Assembly (NCBI RefSeq): GCF_000375485.1
Contig: NZ_AQXE01000001.1
Coordinates: forward strand, 144,856-208,855
Length of the DNA: 64,000 bases
Direction: 5' to 3'
DNA from: Desulfovibrio oxyclinae DSM 11498
GTDB taxonomy: Bacteria; Desulfobacterota; Desulfovibrionia; Desulfovibrionales; Desulfovibrionaceae
The notes under the pieces were generated by a model. It did no database searches. It saw nothing but the letters and a program-made list of their open reading frames with translations, and was not told where the DNA came from. The first letter of the stretch is position 1, and each line of letters begins with the position of its first letter. Both the position numbers and the translations under genes were made by a program. Below are positions 42,485 through 51,188 of this stretch, in pieces.

Positions 42485-43201
42485 ATGTCCCTGAAAAGAA
42501 TACTTGCAGCCGCAGCCGCGGTGCTGGCTCTTCCCACACCCGCCGCGGCGGCTGTTCCCGGTTTTGCCGGTATGCACGTGGTGGACCTGATCCTTCTCGG
42601 CTTTCTCGTTTTTCTCCTGATTCGCGTCTTCAAGCGTCGTTTCGGCGGCGGTCAGGATCAGCGCCGCGGACCTCAGGACGGAAATCCTCCTGAGAGCAAT
42701 TCGGAGCAGGAGAAGGATGCCTCCGCACCGCGCGACCGCTATGACGTGGCCAGAGCCACGTGGGACATGCTCTCTTCGGACTCCGAACAGCCGCAGCAAC
42801 CGGCACGGCCGAAGGCAAACACTTCGGGAACGGACTTCGAACCCGCCGAGTTCATCGAAGGGGCTAAGCTCTTCTTTACTCGCCTTCAGCAGGCGCGAGA
42901 CGCCGGAACGCTGGACGAGCTTCGCGATTTTCTGGCCCCTTCCTTATATGAAGAACTCAAGCAGGAAGCCGCTGGCGGCGACACCGCCCGCACCGAGGTG
43001 ATGCTGGTCGAAGCGCGACTCGCCGACCGCAGGACCGAGGACGGCAAAACCGTGGTCTCCGTGCTTTTCGACGCCACCCTGCGACGCGGGGCATCAGGCG
43101 AGACGCCATACAATTATCGTGGCGTCTGGGAATTCTCCCGTACCGAGGGCGATACTGACGCCCTGTGGACGCTGGAGAAGATGGACAGGGTCGATCACTA
43201 G
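42485..43201 (+). CDS. Tim44-like domain protein
   Basis: A 238-residue protein. An N-terminal signal/membrane segment (RILAAAAAVLALPTPAAAA, then HVVDLILLGFLVFLLIRVF) is followed by a disordered charged linker and a C-terminal Tim44-like alpha/beta domain (FEPAEFIEGAKLFFTRLQQARDAGTLDELRDFLAPSLYEELKQE). This is a family of unknown bacterial function. It is 9 bp after the response regulator. Confidence 0.82.
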   Translation: MSLKRILAAAAAVLALPTPAAAAVPGFAGMHVVDLILLGFLVFLLIRVFKRRFGGGQDQRRGPQDGNPPESNSEQEKDASAPRDRYDVARATWDMLSSDSEQPQQPARPKANTSGTDFEPAEFIEGAKLFFTRLQQARDAGTLDELRDFLAPSLYEELKQEAAGGDTARTEVMLVEARLADRRTEDGKTVVSVLFDATLRRGASGETPYNYRGVWEFSRTEGDTDALWTLEKMDRVDH

Positions 43202-43244
43202 GCCCTTTTTTACCGCTTAAAAAGCATACCCGGAGGGTATATAA

Positions 43245-43967
43245 TTGTCCGCCAAGGATTTTGAGCTGAACCAGCCCCTTGAGGCGTTGGTTGCCGAGGC
43301 CGAACGACGTTTCGGCGGCATCGTATATGAAGAGGTGAGCATTGCGGGCGTGACATTGCAGATCCCGCAGATAAAGGACATGCCCCGGTATCTTGATCGT
43401 CTGGTGGGCAAGACCCGCCCCGGCGATTCGGTAGAGCTGCCGCTTTGGGCCAAGATGTGGCCGTCCTGCCTGATGCTTGGCATGTTCATGGCCCGCTGTC
43501 CTCTCCCGGAAGGGGCTCGCGTGCTTGAGGTCGGCGCAGGCGTTGGCGTTTCCGGACTGGTGGCCGCCAGCCGAGGCCTGAAGGTCACGGTTTCCGACGT
43601 CGAACCGGACGCCTTGCTGTTCAGCCGCATCGGCGTGCTCAAGAACGGGTTGGAAGCGAATGTTGAGGTCGTGGACTGCGACTTTACCAAGGCCGAACTG
43701 CCTAACCGCTTTGACATGATTATCGGCTGTGAAATCCTGTATCAGGACCATGTTTACGAGCCGTTGCACGCATTTTTTGAACGTCATCTGGCGGAAACTC
43801 CGGAAGCGGAGATCGTCATTGCGCTCGACAGCGTCCGCAAGGGACAGGGCTTTTTCAAGCGCGCCGAGGGCCGCTACCGCATGATGAAGCAGGAGTTCCC
43901 TTATAAGGATGAAGAAACCGGGCAGGAGAGGGCTTCTGTGCTCTACCGGTTGAGGAGGACTTCCTGA
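43245..43967 (+). CDS. Class I SAM-dependent methyltransferase (METTL21-like)
   Basis: A 240-residue protein. The SAM motif is ARVLEVGAGVGVSGLVAASRGLKVTVSDVEPDAL, and the post-motif is IIGCEILYQDHVYEPL. The (D/S)xxY variant SxILYQ resembles lysine protein methyltransferases. Starts TTG 43245, with CGGAGGG 8 bp upstream. Its stop overlaps the start of the YcaO gene, so the pair is coupled. The substrate may be a protein of the same pathway. Confidence 0.82.
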   Translation: MSAKDFELNQPLEALVAEAERRFGGIVYEEVSIAGVTLQIPQIKDMPRYLDRLVGKTRPGDSVELPLWAKMWPSCLMLGMFMARCPLPEGARVLEVGAGVGVSGLVAASRGLKVTVSDVEPDALLFSRIGVLKNGLEANVEVVDCDFTKAELPNRFDMIIGCEILYQDHVYEPLHAFFERHLAETPEAEIVIALDSVRKGQGFFKRAEGRYRMMKQEFPYKDEETGQERASVLYRLRRTS

Positions 43968-45703
43968 TGATTCGGCTCAAGGATTGTTTCAAGACATATA
44001 CCAAGGATCAGGACAAGGCCGCTTCCCCTCAGGAAACCGTCAGCCGCGTCAGAGCCTGTCTGGCCGAGACCTGTGAAGGCGTTCTGGCAGAGACGGATCG
44101 TGTGGACACTGGTCGCCTCGGCATTCCGGTTTTCGTCAGCAAATGCGGCCCCAAGGCTGCCGAAGTCATGCCCACCCGCAAGCAAATGGGAAAGGGTGCC
44201 TCGCCAGAGCAGGCCGAAGCTTCCGCGCTCATGGAGCTGGTGGAGCGGTTCAGCTATTTTACCTTTTGGAGCAACGAAGAGAATTTCGAAAAGCTGACAT
44301 GGTCCGAAGCCGCCGCAAAGTGGCCGGAAAGCATCATGCCGGTTTCCGAAGTGCTTCAGTCCGTCGGCGAAGAGGGCATGAGCGAAGAGGACGCTGTGCG
44401 GATTCTCGACCTCATCAGCTGGCGTTTTCATCCAGCACATGACGTGGCCTCAGGCAAGGACGTGCATGTCCCCCTCGACTGGTTTAAAAAGCTCAATGAA
44501 TTCAACGGCTCTTCCGCCGGAAATACGTTCGAGGAATCCATCCTTCAGGGAGCGTGCGAGCTGGTGGAGCGCCATGTCTGCGCCGTGGTGGACCGAACCT
44601 CTCCGGAGCTGCCAACCATCGATCCGGCAACGTCCGACGATCCGGTTCTGGAGCGGCTTTGCAGGTGCTTCGCCGACAACGGCGTGAAGCTGATCCTCAA
44701 GGATTTCACGCTGGGATTCCCGGTGCCCACGGTGGGTGCCCTTGCATGGGACCCTTCCACTTTCCCCGGCTTGAGCGAGATCGTCTATACTGCCGGAACT
44801 TCGGCCACGCCGGAAAAGGCAGCAGTGCGCGCCGTGACCGAGATCGCCCAGCTCGCTGGCGACTTTGAGACCAGCCGCGTTTACGAGGCCTCCGGGCTGC
44901 CGAAGTATACCGACCCAGAACAGACCGAGTGGCTTCAGGCCGGACCGGTCTGCAGGCTGGATGCGCTGCCTGAGGTCGAGGACGAGAACATCCGCACCGA
45001 GCTGGCTTCCCTTGCCGACGGGCTGCGCGACATGGGGTACACCCTGTATTCTGTGGACACCACGCACCCGGAACTCGGCGTGACCGCCAACTACAACTTC
45101 GTTCCAGGATTCCTGTTCCGCGAGCGCACGCCCCATGCCAGCCTCGGCATGTTCGTGGGCCGGGCACTGGCCGAAGATGCACCGTTCGACGAGGCGCTCG
45201 AAGGGCTTGACGTTCTGGCTCAGGTGTATCCCGACGCCCACTTTGTTCCGTTCTTCCAGGGTATGCTGGCCCTGCGCATGGATGACATCATGTACGCCGC
45301 CGACCGCTTTGCCGATGCCGAACCGCTACAGCCCGCAAGGGAAGAGGCCGCGCTTTGCGCCTTCTACCAGGCGTACGCCCTGACGCTGGCCGAGGACTGG
45401 GCCGATGCCGTGCCGCATCTGGACAGGGCCATCGGCTACGATGCGGACGTGAAGGAGTTCTTCAACCTGCGCGGCGTGTGCCGGTTCCGCATGGGAGAAT
45501 ATAATTCCGCATCCGAGGATTTTCAGGCCTCGTTGGATATCGACTCCGGCAATCCCGAAGATCTCGCGAACCTTGGCCTTTGTCATAAGTTCATGGGCAA
45601 CGCATCGGAAGCGCTGGACTATCTCGACGTGGCGCTTTCCATGAACCCGGGGCTTGAATGGGCGCGTCCCCATCACGAGGAACTCCTTGCCTCGCAAGGA
45701 TAA
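43967..45703 (+). CDS. YcaO-domain ATP-dependent enzyme fused to TPR repeats
   Basis: A 578-residue protein. The YcaO part (residues 1-390) has KGASPEQAEASALMELVERFSYF and NTFEESILQGACELVERHVCAVV, the ATP/metal ligand motifs, and a TYSVDTTHPELGV-like end. The C-terminal 170 residues are TPR repeats (FFNLRGVCRFRMGEYNSASEDFQASLDIDSG, NLGLCHKFMGNASEALDYLDVALSMNPG). YcaO enzymes activate amide bonds (azoline, thioamide, amidine, ring closure). Next to dsrC it could modify a sulfur-relay protein. E. coli YcaO is linked to S12 methylthiolation. Confidence 0.9.
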   Translation: MIRLKDCFKTYTKDQDKAASPQETVSRVRACLAETCEGVLAETDRVDTGRLGIPVFVSKCGPKAAEVMPTRKQMGKGASPEQAEASALMELVERFSYFTFWSNEENFEKLTWSEAAAKWPESIMPVSEVLQSVGEEGMSEEDAVRILDLISWRFHPAHDVASGKDVHVPLDWFKKLNEFNGSSAGNTFEESILQGACELVERHVCAVVDRTSPELPTIDPATSDDPVLERLCRCFADNGVKLILKDFTLGFPVPTVGALAWDPSTFPGLSEIVYTAGTSATPEKAAVRAVTEIAQLAGDFETSRVYEASGLPKYTDPEQTEWLQAGPVCRLDALPEVEDENIRTELASLADGLRDMGYTLYSVDTTHPELGVTANYNFVPGFLFRERTPHASLGMFVGRALAEDAPFDEALEGLDVLAQVYPDAHFVPFFQGMLALRMDDIMYAADRFADAEPLQPAREEAALCAFYQAYALTLAEDWADAVPHLDRAIGYDADVKEFFNLRGVCRFRMGEYNSASEDFQASLDIDSGNPEDLANLGLCHKFMGNASEALDYLDVALSMNPGLEWARPHHEELLASQG

Positions 45704-45743
45704 ATTTCTTCGCTGAGAGACAGGGGAAAACACGGCGACATGG

Positions 45744-45773
45744 TTGACAAAAGACGAGTTCTGACATTATAGA
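45744..45773 (+). promoter_or_regulatory. Promoter of dsrC
   Basis: TTGACA (45744-45749) with TATAGA (45768-45773), 18-bp spacer. The leader of about 120 bp holds two short hairpins before the AGGAGG. Confidence 0.65.
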
Positions 45774-45898
45774 CTTTGTCAGACTTCGCGACACACGCAA
45801 CGAGTCACCGAACAGCGGATCGCTGTTTATTGATAATGATAGGCTCCGGAACAAAATCCGGAAACATGTAAGCAAATCATCCTTACTAGGAGGAAACC

Positions 45899-46216
45899 AT
45901 GGCTGTTGTCGAATTCCAGGGTAAGACTTTCGAAGTTGATGAAGACGGCTTCCTGCAGCGTTTTGAAGACTGGACCCCTGAATGGGTGGACTACGTCAAA
46001 GACACTGAAGGCATCAAGGAACTCACCGAAGACCACCAGAAGGTCATCGACTTCCTGCAGGACTACTACAAGAAGAACGGCATCGCTCCGATGGTCCGCA
46101 TCCTTTCCAAGGTCACCGGCTTCAAGCTGAAGCAGATCTACGAACTGTTCCCCTCCGGACCGGGCAAGGGAGCCTGTAAGATGGCTGGTCTGCCCAAGCC
46201 CACCGGCTGCGTCTAG
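45899..46216 (+). CDS. dsrC: DsrC sulfur carrier (TusE/DsrC family)
   Basis: A 105-residue sulfur carrier that takes the product of dissimilatory sulfite reductase as a trisulfide between its two cysteines, then passes it to the membrane DsrMKJOP complex. The C-terminal arm has both cysteines of true DsrC (ACKMAGLPKPTGCV, Cys 93 and penultimate Cys 104). Strong AGGAGG. Its own promoter and terminator fit a highly expressed monocistronic gene. Confidence 0.98.
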   Translation: MAVVEFQGKTFEVDEDGFLQRFEDWTPEWVDYVKDTEGIKELTEDHQKVIDFLQDYYKKNGIAPMVRILSKVTGFKLKQIYELFPSGPGKGACKMAGLPKPTGCV

Positions 46217-46242
46217 TTCTTCGACGCATTCAAGTGGATATC

Positions 46243-46274
46243 AAGGCGGGAACCGAAAGGTTCCCGCCTTTTTT
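46243..46274 (+). terminator. Terminator of dsrC
   Basis: A perfect 12-bp stem (46243-46254 with 46259-46270), GAAA loop, followed by T tract, 26 bp after the stop. Confidence 0.92.
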
Positions 46275-46995
46275 ATGTGCTCCAGCCAGTGCACTCTCGG
46301 CGCCCCCATGCCCGCCAGTCTTGCATAACACCTACCCGCCCCAGCACGAATCCATGTAGCCTCGACTCCGCGTGCTCGCCTGCACTTTGCAGTGCGGTTT
46401 CCTCTAAAGCCATTGCCCGCTCGATATTGTGGAAACCGGACTCGGCAGAAGGTGTATGTGAAAAATCGGACTTTTCCCCCTGATTCATATGCAAACCGGA
46501 AAGAATCGTTCCACTTCCCGATATGACTTACTGTCTTACTGTTGCTGAAGAATGCGCTGTAAATACAGTGCTTTGCGATTTGATTGAGATTGTTGATCCC
46601 TTCTCCAATATCCGCTCAGGCATTGCTCTGTGTTGTTGCAGTTCACGAGGCCAAGCGGGTTTGAGGCGTCACATGTTCACTATTTTGGACTGATTGAGAG
46701 CGTGTCCGGAAAAACGGACATGGCGGTCCGGGATGCCGTATGGAGTGATTTCCTGTCATTAAGGGTCTTTGTTTGAAAACGGGGCCCTTGTTGGGTGTCT
46801 TGTTTTTCGGACTCTTCTGCAAATCGTCGCGGGGATGACTTTTGCTTGCGCGATATTTCACATGCCGCCTTCCTTGTATCAGAGGATGAATGAATCCACG
46901 CATATCCCCGGCATCGTGGAACTCTGAATTATCAGTGAAATTTTTGCATTAGAGAACGCTTCCTATGGCACGTTCCGTGCTAAACGAGGATTGGT

Positions 46996-47011
46996 TTGAT
47001 TGATCAATCAA
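46996..47011. promoter_or_regulatory. Perfect 16-bp palindrome upstream of Rnf operon 2
   Basis: TTGATTGATCAATCAA is fully self-complementary. Its TTGAT/ATCAA half-sites resemble CRP/FNR-type sites but are separated by 6 bp, not 4. Candidate operator for a dimeric redox regulator. Confidence 0.55.
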
Positions 47012-47041
47012 GGTGCGGCCGAAAGGGTCGCCATATTTCTG

Positions 47042-47116
47042 CCGGTGCGCTGCGGCGCACTGGAAATCGAAACCGAACAGGCCGGGGGGCCACCGTCGCG
47101 GGGCCATAGGCGACGG
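47042..47116 (+). promoter_or_regulatory. Two strong leader hairpins of Rnf operon 2
   Basis: CCGGTGCGC-TGCG-GCGCACTGG (47042-47063) and CCGTCGC...GCGACGG (47093-47116). They lie 150-220 bp before the cytochrome start. No known riboswitch consensus recognised. Confidence 0.5.
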
Positions 47117-47260
47117 GGCTCTCATTTGTAAACCATGAAGTATGCACCAAGGAGGGCGAGGGCAGCAGGAGAACTCAGGACACAGTTCCAACACCGGTTT
47201 TTTCTGAGTCGATAACGACTCGCAGTATGAGGAAATTACTTCAGAAGAGGTTTTGATCCG

Positions 47261-47740
47261 TTGAAGAACAGATATATCCCGATAACAATAATCGTCGCCG
47301 TTCTTTGTGCCACCGCGCTGGTCGGCTACCTGACGCCTTCAGGCGAGCAGGAAGTGCCGCCTCGTGTGATTCTGGACAATGCGGGCGGCAGGGTGATCTT
47401 CACCCATGCGGCTCATACCGAGGACTACGGCTTCGCCTGTGTCGACTGTCACCACGACGGCATCGGTCAGGAGAAGTTCATTTCCTGTGGCAGCTGTCAC
47501 CCCGCTGCATTCGATGAAACCTTCCGCGCCGAGCACCAGAATAATTTCGAAAGCGAAGATGCCTGCCTGCGCTGTCACTACGATACGCCGCAGGAAGAGC
47601 TCGCGGAAGACAATCGTCCCGATACCGAATTCATCCCCACCCGTGCTGACGCTTTCCACGCCCAGTGCATGAACTGTCATGAAGACATGGGTGCGGGGCC
47701 CTACGGCGACGACACCTGTTACGACTGTCATGCGAGGTAG
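47261..47740 (+). CDS. Pentahaem c-type cytochrome of Rnf operon 2
   Basis: A 159-residue protein. An N-terminal anchor (KNRYIPITIIVAVLCATALVGYL) is followed by five CxxCH motifs (CVDCH, CGSCH, CLRCH, CMNCH, CYDCH). It resembles the decahaem protein of operon 1 in anchor (RYIPIT) and in the end (AHCxxCHEDMGAGPYGDDTCYDCH-like), so it is about half of it. TTG start at 47261 with a weak AGAGG upstream. It is periplasmic, membrane-tethered, and presumably couples Rnf to cytochromes c3. Confidence 0.92.
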   Translation: MKNRYIPITIIVAVLCATALVGYLTPSGEQEVPPRVILDNAGGRVIFTHAAHTEDYGFACVDCHHDGIGQEKFISCGSCHPAAFDETFRAEHQNNFESEDACLRCHYDTPQEELAEDNRPDTEFIPTRADAFHAQCMNCHEDMGAGPYGDDTCYDCHAR

Positions 47741-47745
47741 CCCCG

Positions 47746-48888
47746 ATGCTTAAGATTCACTACTCACTCGAATCGGAACTTCAGCACGGCATTTCCGACA
47801 TCGAAGCGCCCTCGGAGCTCAACATCCAGGTGCGCAACCTCGTGCTGAAGACCAAGAAAGGCAAGCAGGTGGCCCGCGGCGAAATGATCGCCGAGCACCC
47901 GTCCAAGTTCGGCGGCGCCTATCACGCGGCCGCATCCGGCAAGGTCATGAAGGTCAACTACTACCATATGACCATCAAGTGTGACGGCGGAGAAGACGCG
48001 GTCGAGCCCGTTGACGTGAGCTCCATGGAGCCCGGCAAGGATCTGCTTCGTGCTTTGCAGGATCTGGGAATTGGCGTGTCCGCGCTGGCACCGGTCAAAA
48101 CGCTGGTGATCAACGGACTCAACCCGGAGCCCGGCATCTCCGTGACCGAACAGCTTCTCAAGGATGAAAAGGAAACCGTCGAAGCCGGACTCGAAATGGT
48201 TCGCCGTTTCATGACTCCGGAAAAGACGGTGCTGGCCGTTGCCGCCGGTGCCTCCTACGAGCTGTCCGGATCGTCGGTCCATACCGTCAAGCCGAAGTAC
48301 CCCAACTGTCTTGACGCCCTCGTGGTCAAGTCCGTCACCGGCAAGGAACTGCCTTCCGACACCAAGGTGCTCAGCGTGATGGACCTGTACGAGATCGGCA
48401 CCGTGGTGCGCACCGGGATGCCGCTGACTCACACCGTCATGACCGTGGCCGGACGCAACTACCGCGTGCCCCTTGGGACGCCCATCCGTCATCTGATGGA
48501 TTCGCTGAACATGAACGTGACCACCGGCGACACTGTCGTGCTGGGCGGTCCGTTCCGCGGCGACGCGGTGTACAGCCTCGACGAAGGCGTGAAAAAGGGC
48601 GACCACGGCTTGTTCTCCATCGCATCGTCCACGTTCCCGGCCATTCAGGACGCAGCCTGCATCAACTGCGGTGAGTGCGTCCTCAAATGTCCGGCACGGA
48701 TTCAGGCCCACCTGATCAGTCGCTATGCGGAGTACGAGATGTTCGAAATGGCCGAAAAGCACGGCTTGAACAACTGCTTCGAGTGCGGACTGTGCGGCTT
48801 CAACTGCATCTCCCGCAGACCGCTGCTGCAGTACATCCGCTTCGCCAAGGCGCAGCTCAAGGCGAGCCGCCAGAGCGAGCAGGGCTAG
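47746..48888 (+). CDS. rnfC: RnfC, NADH-side subunit of Rnf complex 2
   Basis: A 380-residue subunit, 5 bp after the cytochrome gene. Same layout as the operon 1 RnfC, with clusters CINCGECVLKCP and CFECGLCGFNCI. The last cluster lacks the Pro after the final Cys. It is as short as the other Desulfovibrio RnfC proteins. Confidence 0.94.
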   Translation: MLKIHYSLESELQHGISDIEAPSELNIQVRNLVLKTKKGKQVARGEMIAEHPSKFGGAYHAAASGKVMKVNYYHMTIKCDGGEDAVEPVDVSSMEPGKDLLRALQDLGIGVSALAPVKTLVINGLNPEPGISVTEQLLKDEKETVEAGLEMVRRFMTPEKTVLAVAAGASYELSGSSVHTVKPKYPNCLDALVVKSVTGKELPSDTKVLSVMDLYEIGTVVRTGMPLTHTVMTVAGRNYRVPLGTPIRHLMDSLNMNVTTGDTVVLGGPFRGDAVYSLDEGVKKGDHGLFSIASSTFPAIQDAACINCGECVLKCPARIQAHLISRYAEYEMFEMAEKHGLNNCFECGLCGFNCISRRPLLQYIRFAKAQLKASRQSEQG

Positions 48889-48943
48889 AGTCCCGGGTCT
48901 TCCGGCAATTTAGACAAATATCGAGAGCGAAGGACTACTGAAT

Positions 48944-49915
48944 ATGACTCCTCCCGTTATAAAGGCAATGTCCGACATCGCCGTGCGGCTTACGGTCTCC
49001 CCGCCGCCGCACTGGCGCAGCGGGCGCACCATCCAGGGCATGATGCAGGCGCATCTGCTGGCGCTCGTTCCGGCAATGGTCATGTCCGTGTACATGTTCG
49101 GCCTGCAGGCCGCCGCCGCAATAGGGCTGGCCGGTTCCGTGGCCGTGGGCACCGAGGCCCTGTGCCTCAAGCTCCAGAACCGCGACATCGACGTGGACAA
49201 CTTCTCCGCACTGTACGCAGGCGTACTGTTCGCGTTTCTGTTGCCCGCCACCGCGCCCTGGTGGCTGGTGGTACTCGGTTCCGCCATCACCATCGTGCTT
49301 GGCCGCACCGTTTTCGGCGGCTTCGGCTCCAACCCGATCTGTGCGCCACTGGTGGCCTGGGCGTTCTGTAGACTGTCCTGGCCCGCAGCCATGGACATCG
49401 ACCTGAACCTGTCCCACTTCCTGATCAACTATGCGCCCGACCAGCTCATGCACTTCGGTGTGGAGAGCCTCTGGCAGTTCGATTACATGAATCTGTTCCT
49501 CGGCAAGCAGCTCGGCGGACTGGGAGCCTCGCAGGTCGTGGCGCTTCTGGCCGGCGGCATCTACCTTATCGCCGCCGGATGGATTCGACTGTTCATTCCC
49601 GTTGCATTCCTCGTGGGCGTGGCCGCCACCGCCGGCGTCTTCTGGATGATCAACCCCGAAGTCTACGCCGACCCGCTGTTCCATCTGCTGACCGGAAGTA
49701 CCATGCTCGGCGCATTCTTCCTCGCACCGGACGTCTCTTCCAGCCCGGTGGGCAGGATGCCGCAGATTCTCTTCGGCCTCATCGCCGGAGCCATGGTCAT
49801 CGTCATCCGCGTTTACGGCATCTACCCGGACGGTGTCCCGTTCGCGGTCATGATCGCCAACTTGCTCAGCCCGCTGCTGGACAGGGTTCGCCCCAAACCT
49901 TTCGGAGGCAGATAA
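48944..49915 (+). CDS. rnfD: RnfD, membrane subunit of Rnf complex 2
   Basis: A 323-residue, multi-helix subunit. It shows VDNFSALYAGVLFAFLLPATAPWW, FGGFGSNPICAPLVAWAFCRL and FHLLTGSTMLGAFFLAPDVSSSPVG. I see no SGAT/SATPL-like flavinylation motif at the expected place (residues about 155-180 read DIDLNLSHFLINYAPDQLMH). Whether it carries covalent FMN is therefore doubtful. Confidence 0.94.
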   Translation: MTPPVIKAMSDIAVRLTVSPPPHWRSGRTIQGMMQAHLLALVPAMVMSVYMFGLQAAAAIGLAGSVAVGTEALCLKLQNRDIDVDNFSALYAGVLFAFLLPATAPWWLVVLGSAITIVLGRTVFGGFGSNPICAPLVAWAFCRLSWPAAMDIDLNLSHFLINYAPDQLMHFGVESLWQFDYMNLFLGKQLGGLGASQVVALLAGGIYLIAAGWIRLFIPVAFLVGVAATAGVFWMINPEVYADPLFHLLTGSTMLGAFFLAPDVSSSPVGRMPQILFGLIAGAMVIVIRVYGIYPDGVPFAVMIANLLSPLLDRVRPKPFGGR

Positions 49916-49918
49916 GAC

Positions 49919-50488
49919 ATGCGTGAAATACTTCATATGCTCGTCGTCCTGTCCCTGATCTGCGCCACGTCCGGCGCGGTTCTGGTGAACCTGAAGAAGG
50001 CGACCAAGCCCCAGATCGAACAGCAGGTGCTGACCTACGTGCAGGGCCCCGCGCTCCTGTCCGTGCTCGACGACCGCGACAACGACCCCATCGCCGACCG
50101 CAAGAACGTGGGCGACGTGACCGTGTTCCCGGCCAAGAAGGACGGCAAGCTCGTGGGTGTGGCCCTTGAAGCCTTCGCTCCCGGCTACTCCGGAGATATC
50201 GGCGTCATGGTCGGCTTCAGCGTGGAACAGGACGAACTGCTCGGCATCGGCATCACCACCCAGACCGAAACGCCCGGCCTCGGAACCCGCATCATGAAGC
50301 CTTCCTTCACCAAGCAGTTCCAGGGCCACGGCCTTGAGAGCATGGAGCTTGCCTCCAAGGACGGCGACATCGACGGCATCTCCGGTGCCACCTATTCCGC
50401 TGCCGGTACGGTGGATGCGGTGCGCAAGGCCATCGAGGTCTATGAAGGCATCAAGCCCGAAATCCTCAAGATCTGGCAGACTTCCTAG
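49919..50488 (+). CDS. rnfG: RnfG, covalent-FMN subunit of Rnf complex 2
   Basis: A 189-residue protein, 3 bp after rnfD. An N-terminal anchor (ILHMLVVLSLICATSGAVLV) precedes the FMN domain, whose flavinylation motif DGISGATYSAAG is intact. GIGITTQTETPGLGTRI is the conserved partner stretch. ApbE downstream would attach the FMN. Confidence 0.95.
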   Translation: MREILHMLVVLSLICATSGAVLVNLKKATKPQIEQQVLTYVQGPALLSVLDDRDNDPIADRKNVGDVTVFPAKKDGKLVGVALEAFAPGYSGDIGVMVGFSVEQDELLGIGITTQTETPGLGTRIMKPSFTKQFQGHGLESMELASKDGDIDGISGATYSAAGTVDAVRKAIEVYEGIKPEILKIWQTS

Positions 50489-50499
50489 GAGGGAGCACC

Positions 50500-51171
50500 A
50501 TGAGCAATATAACCAAGGAATTCGTCAAGGGCCTGTGGGCCGAGCTGCCGCCGTTCCGGGTGCTCCTCGGACTGTGCCCCGTGCTGGCTGTCACCGCCAC
50601 CGCGGAGAACGGCTTCGGCATGGGCATGGCGGTCATCTTCGTGCTGGTCATGTCCAACCTGATCATCTCCAGCATCAGGAAGATCATTCCGGGCAAGGTC
50701 CGCATCGCCTGCTTCATCGTCGTCACCGCCTCGCTGGTTGTCACGGTAGAGCTGCTCATGCAGGCGTATGCCTACCCGCTGTATCAGAAGCTCGGCATCT
50801 TCGTGCCGCTGATCGTCGTGAACTGTCTGATTCTTGGACGGGCGGAAGCGTTCGCCTCCAAGAATCCCGTGCTGCCGTCCATCGCGGACGCGCTCGGCAT
50901 GGGCATCGGGTTCATGGCCTCGCTGACCTTCCTCGGCGCACTGCGCGAGGTGCTCGGCAACGGCACGGTGTTCGGCGTTCCCGTCATGTGGGAGAGCTTC
51001 GAGCCCGCGTCCTTCATGGTCAAGGCGCCCGGCGCGTTTGTCGGGCTGGGCATGATTCTGGCGGGCATGAACGTCTTGAACCGCTACCTCAGCCGCAAGA
51101 AGGGCGAGAGCGAGCCGGTTTCCCAGAACTCCACCTGCGCCTCCTGCGGGGCGTGCAACTCCTGCAAGTAG
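50500..51171 (+). CDS. rnfE: RnfE, membrane subunit of Rnf complex 2
   Basis: A 223-residue six-helix subunit beginning NITKEFVKGLWAELPPFRVLLGLCPVLAVT, with VPLIVVNCLILGRAEAFAS. Like RnfE1 it ends in a Cys-rich tail (CASCGACNSC), a probable metal or iron-sulfur site that is a lineage feature. AGGAGG precedes the ATG. Confidence 0.95.
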   Translation: MSNITKEFVKGLWAELPPFRVLLGLCPVLAVTATAENGFGMGMAVIFVLVMSNLIISSIRKIIPGKVRIACFIVVTASLVVTVELLMQAYAYPLYQKLGIFVPLIVVNCLILGRAEAFASKNPVLPSIADALGMGIGFMASLTFLGALREVLGNGTVFGVPVMWESFEPASFMVKAPGAFVGLGMILAGMNVLNRYLSRKKGESEPVSQNSTCASCGACNSCK

Positions 51172-51188
51172 GGGAGGGCCAGTAAACC

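Larger units (their letters stand above)
46275..47260. other. Long intergenic region before Rnf operon 2
   Basis: Almost 1 kb without a supported gene. A 71-codon minus-strand frame from 46488 to 46273 has no good ribosome binding site and ends on the dsrC terminator. The second half holds a perfect palindrome and two GC-rich hairpins, so it is probably promoter and leader of Rnf operon 2. Confidence 0.6.

Noticed and set aside
46273..46494. Possible small protein opposite the dsrC 3' end
   Set aside because: No convincing ribosome binding site, ends exactly on the dsrC terminator, no family resemblance. Cannot be excluded but not supported.
46996..47011. Canonical FNR site
   Set aside because: Half-sites are 6 bp apart, not the 4 bp of TTGAT-N4-ATCAA; kept as a generic palindrome.
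48935..50329. 464-codon frame antisense to rnfD2/rnfG2
   Set aside because: Mirror of membrane subunits; low-complexity His/Gln/Glu-rich translation.
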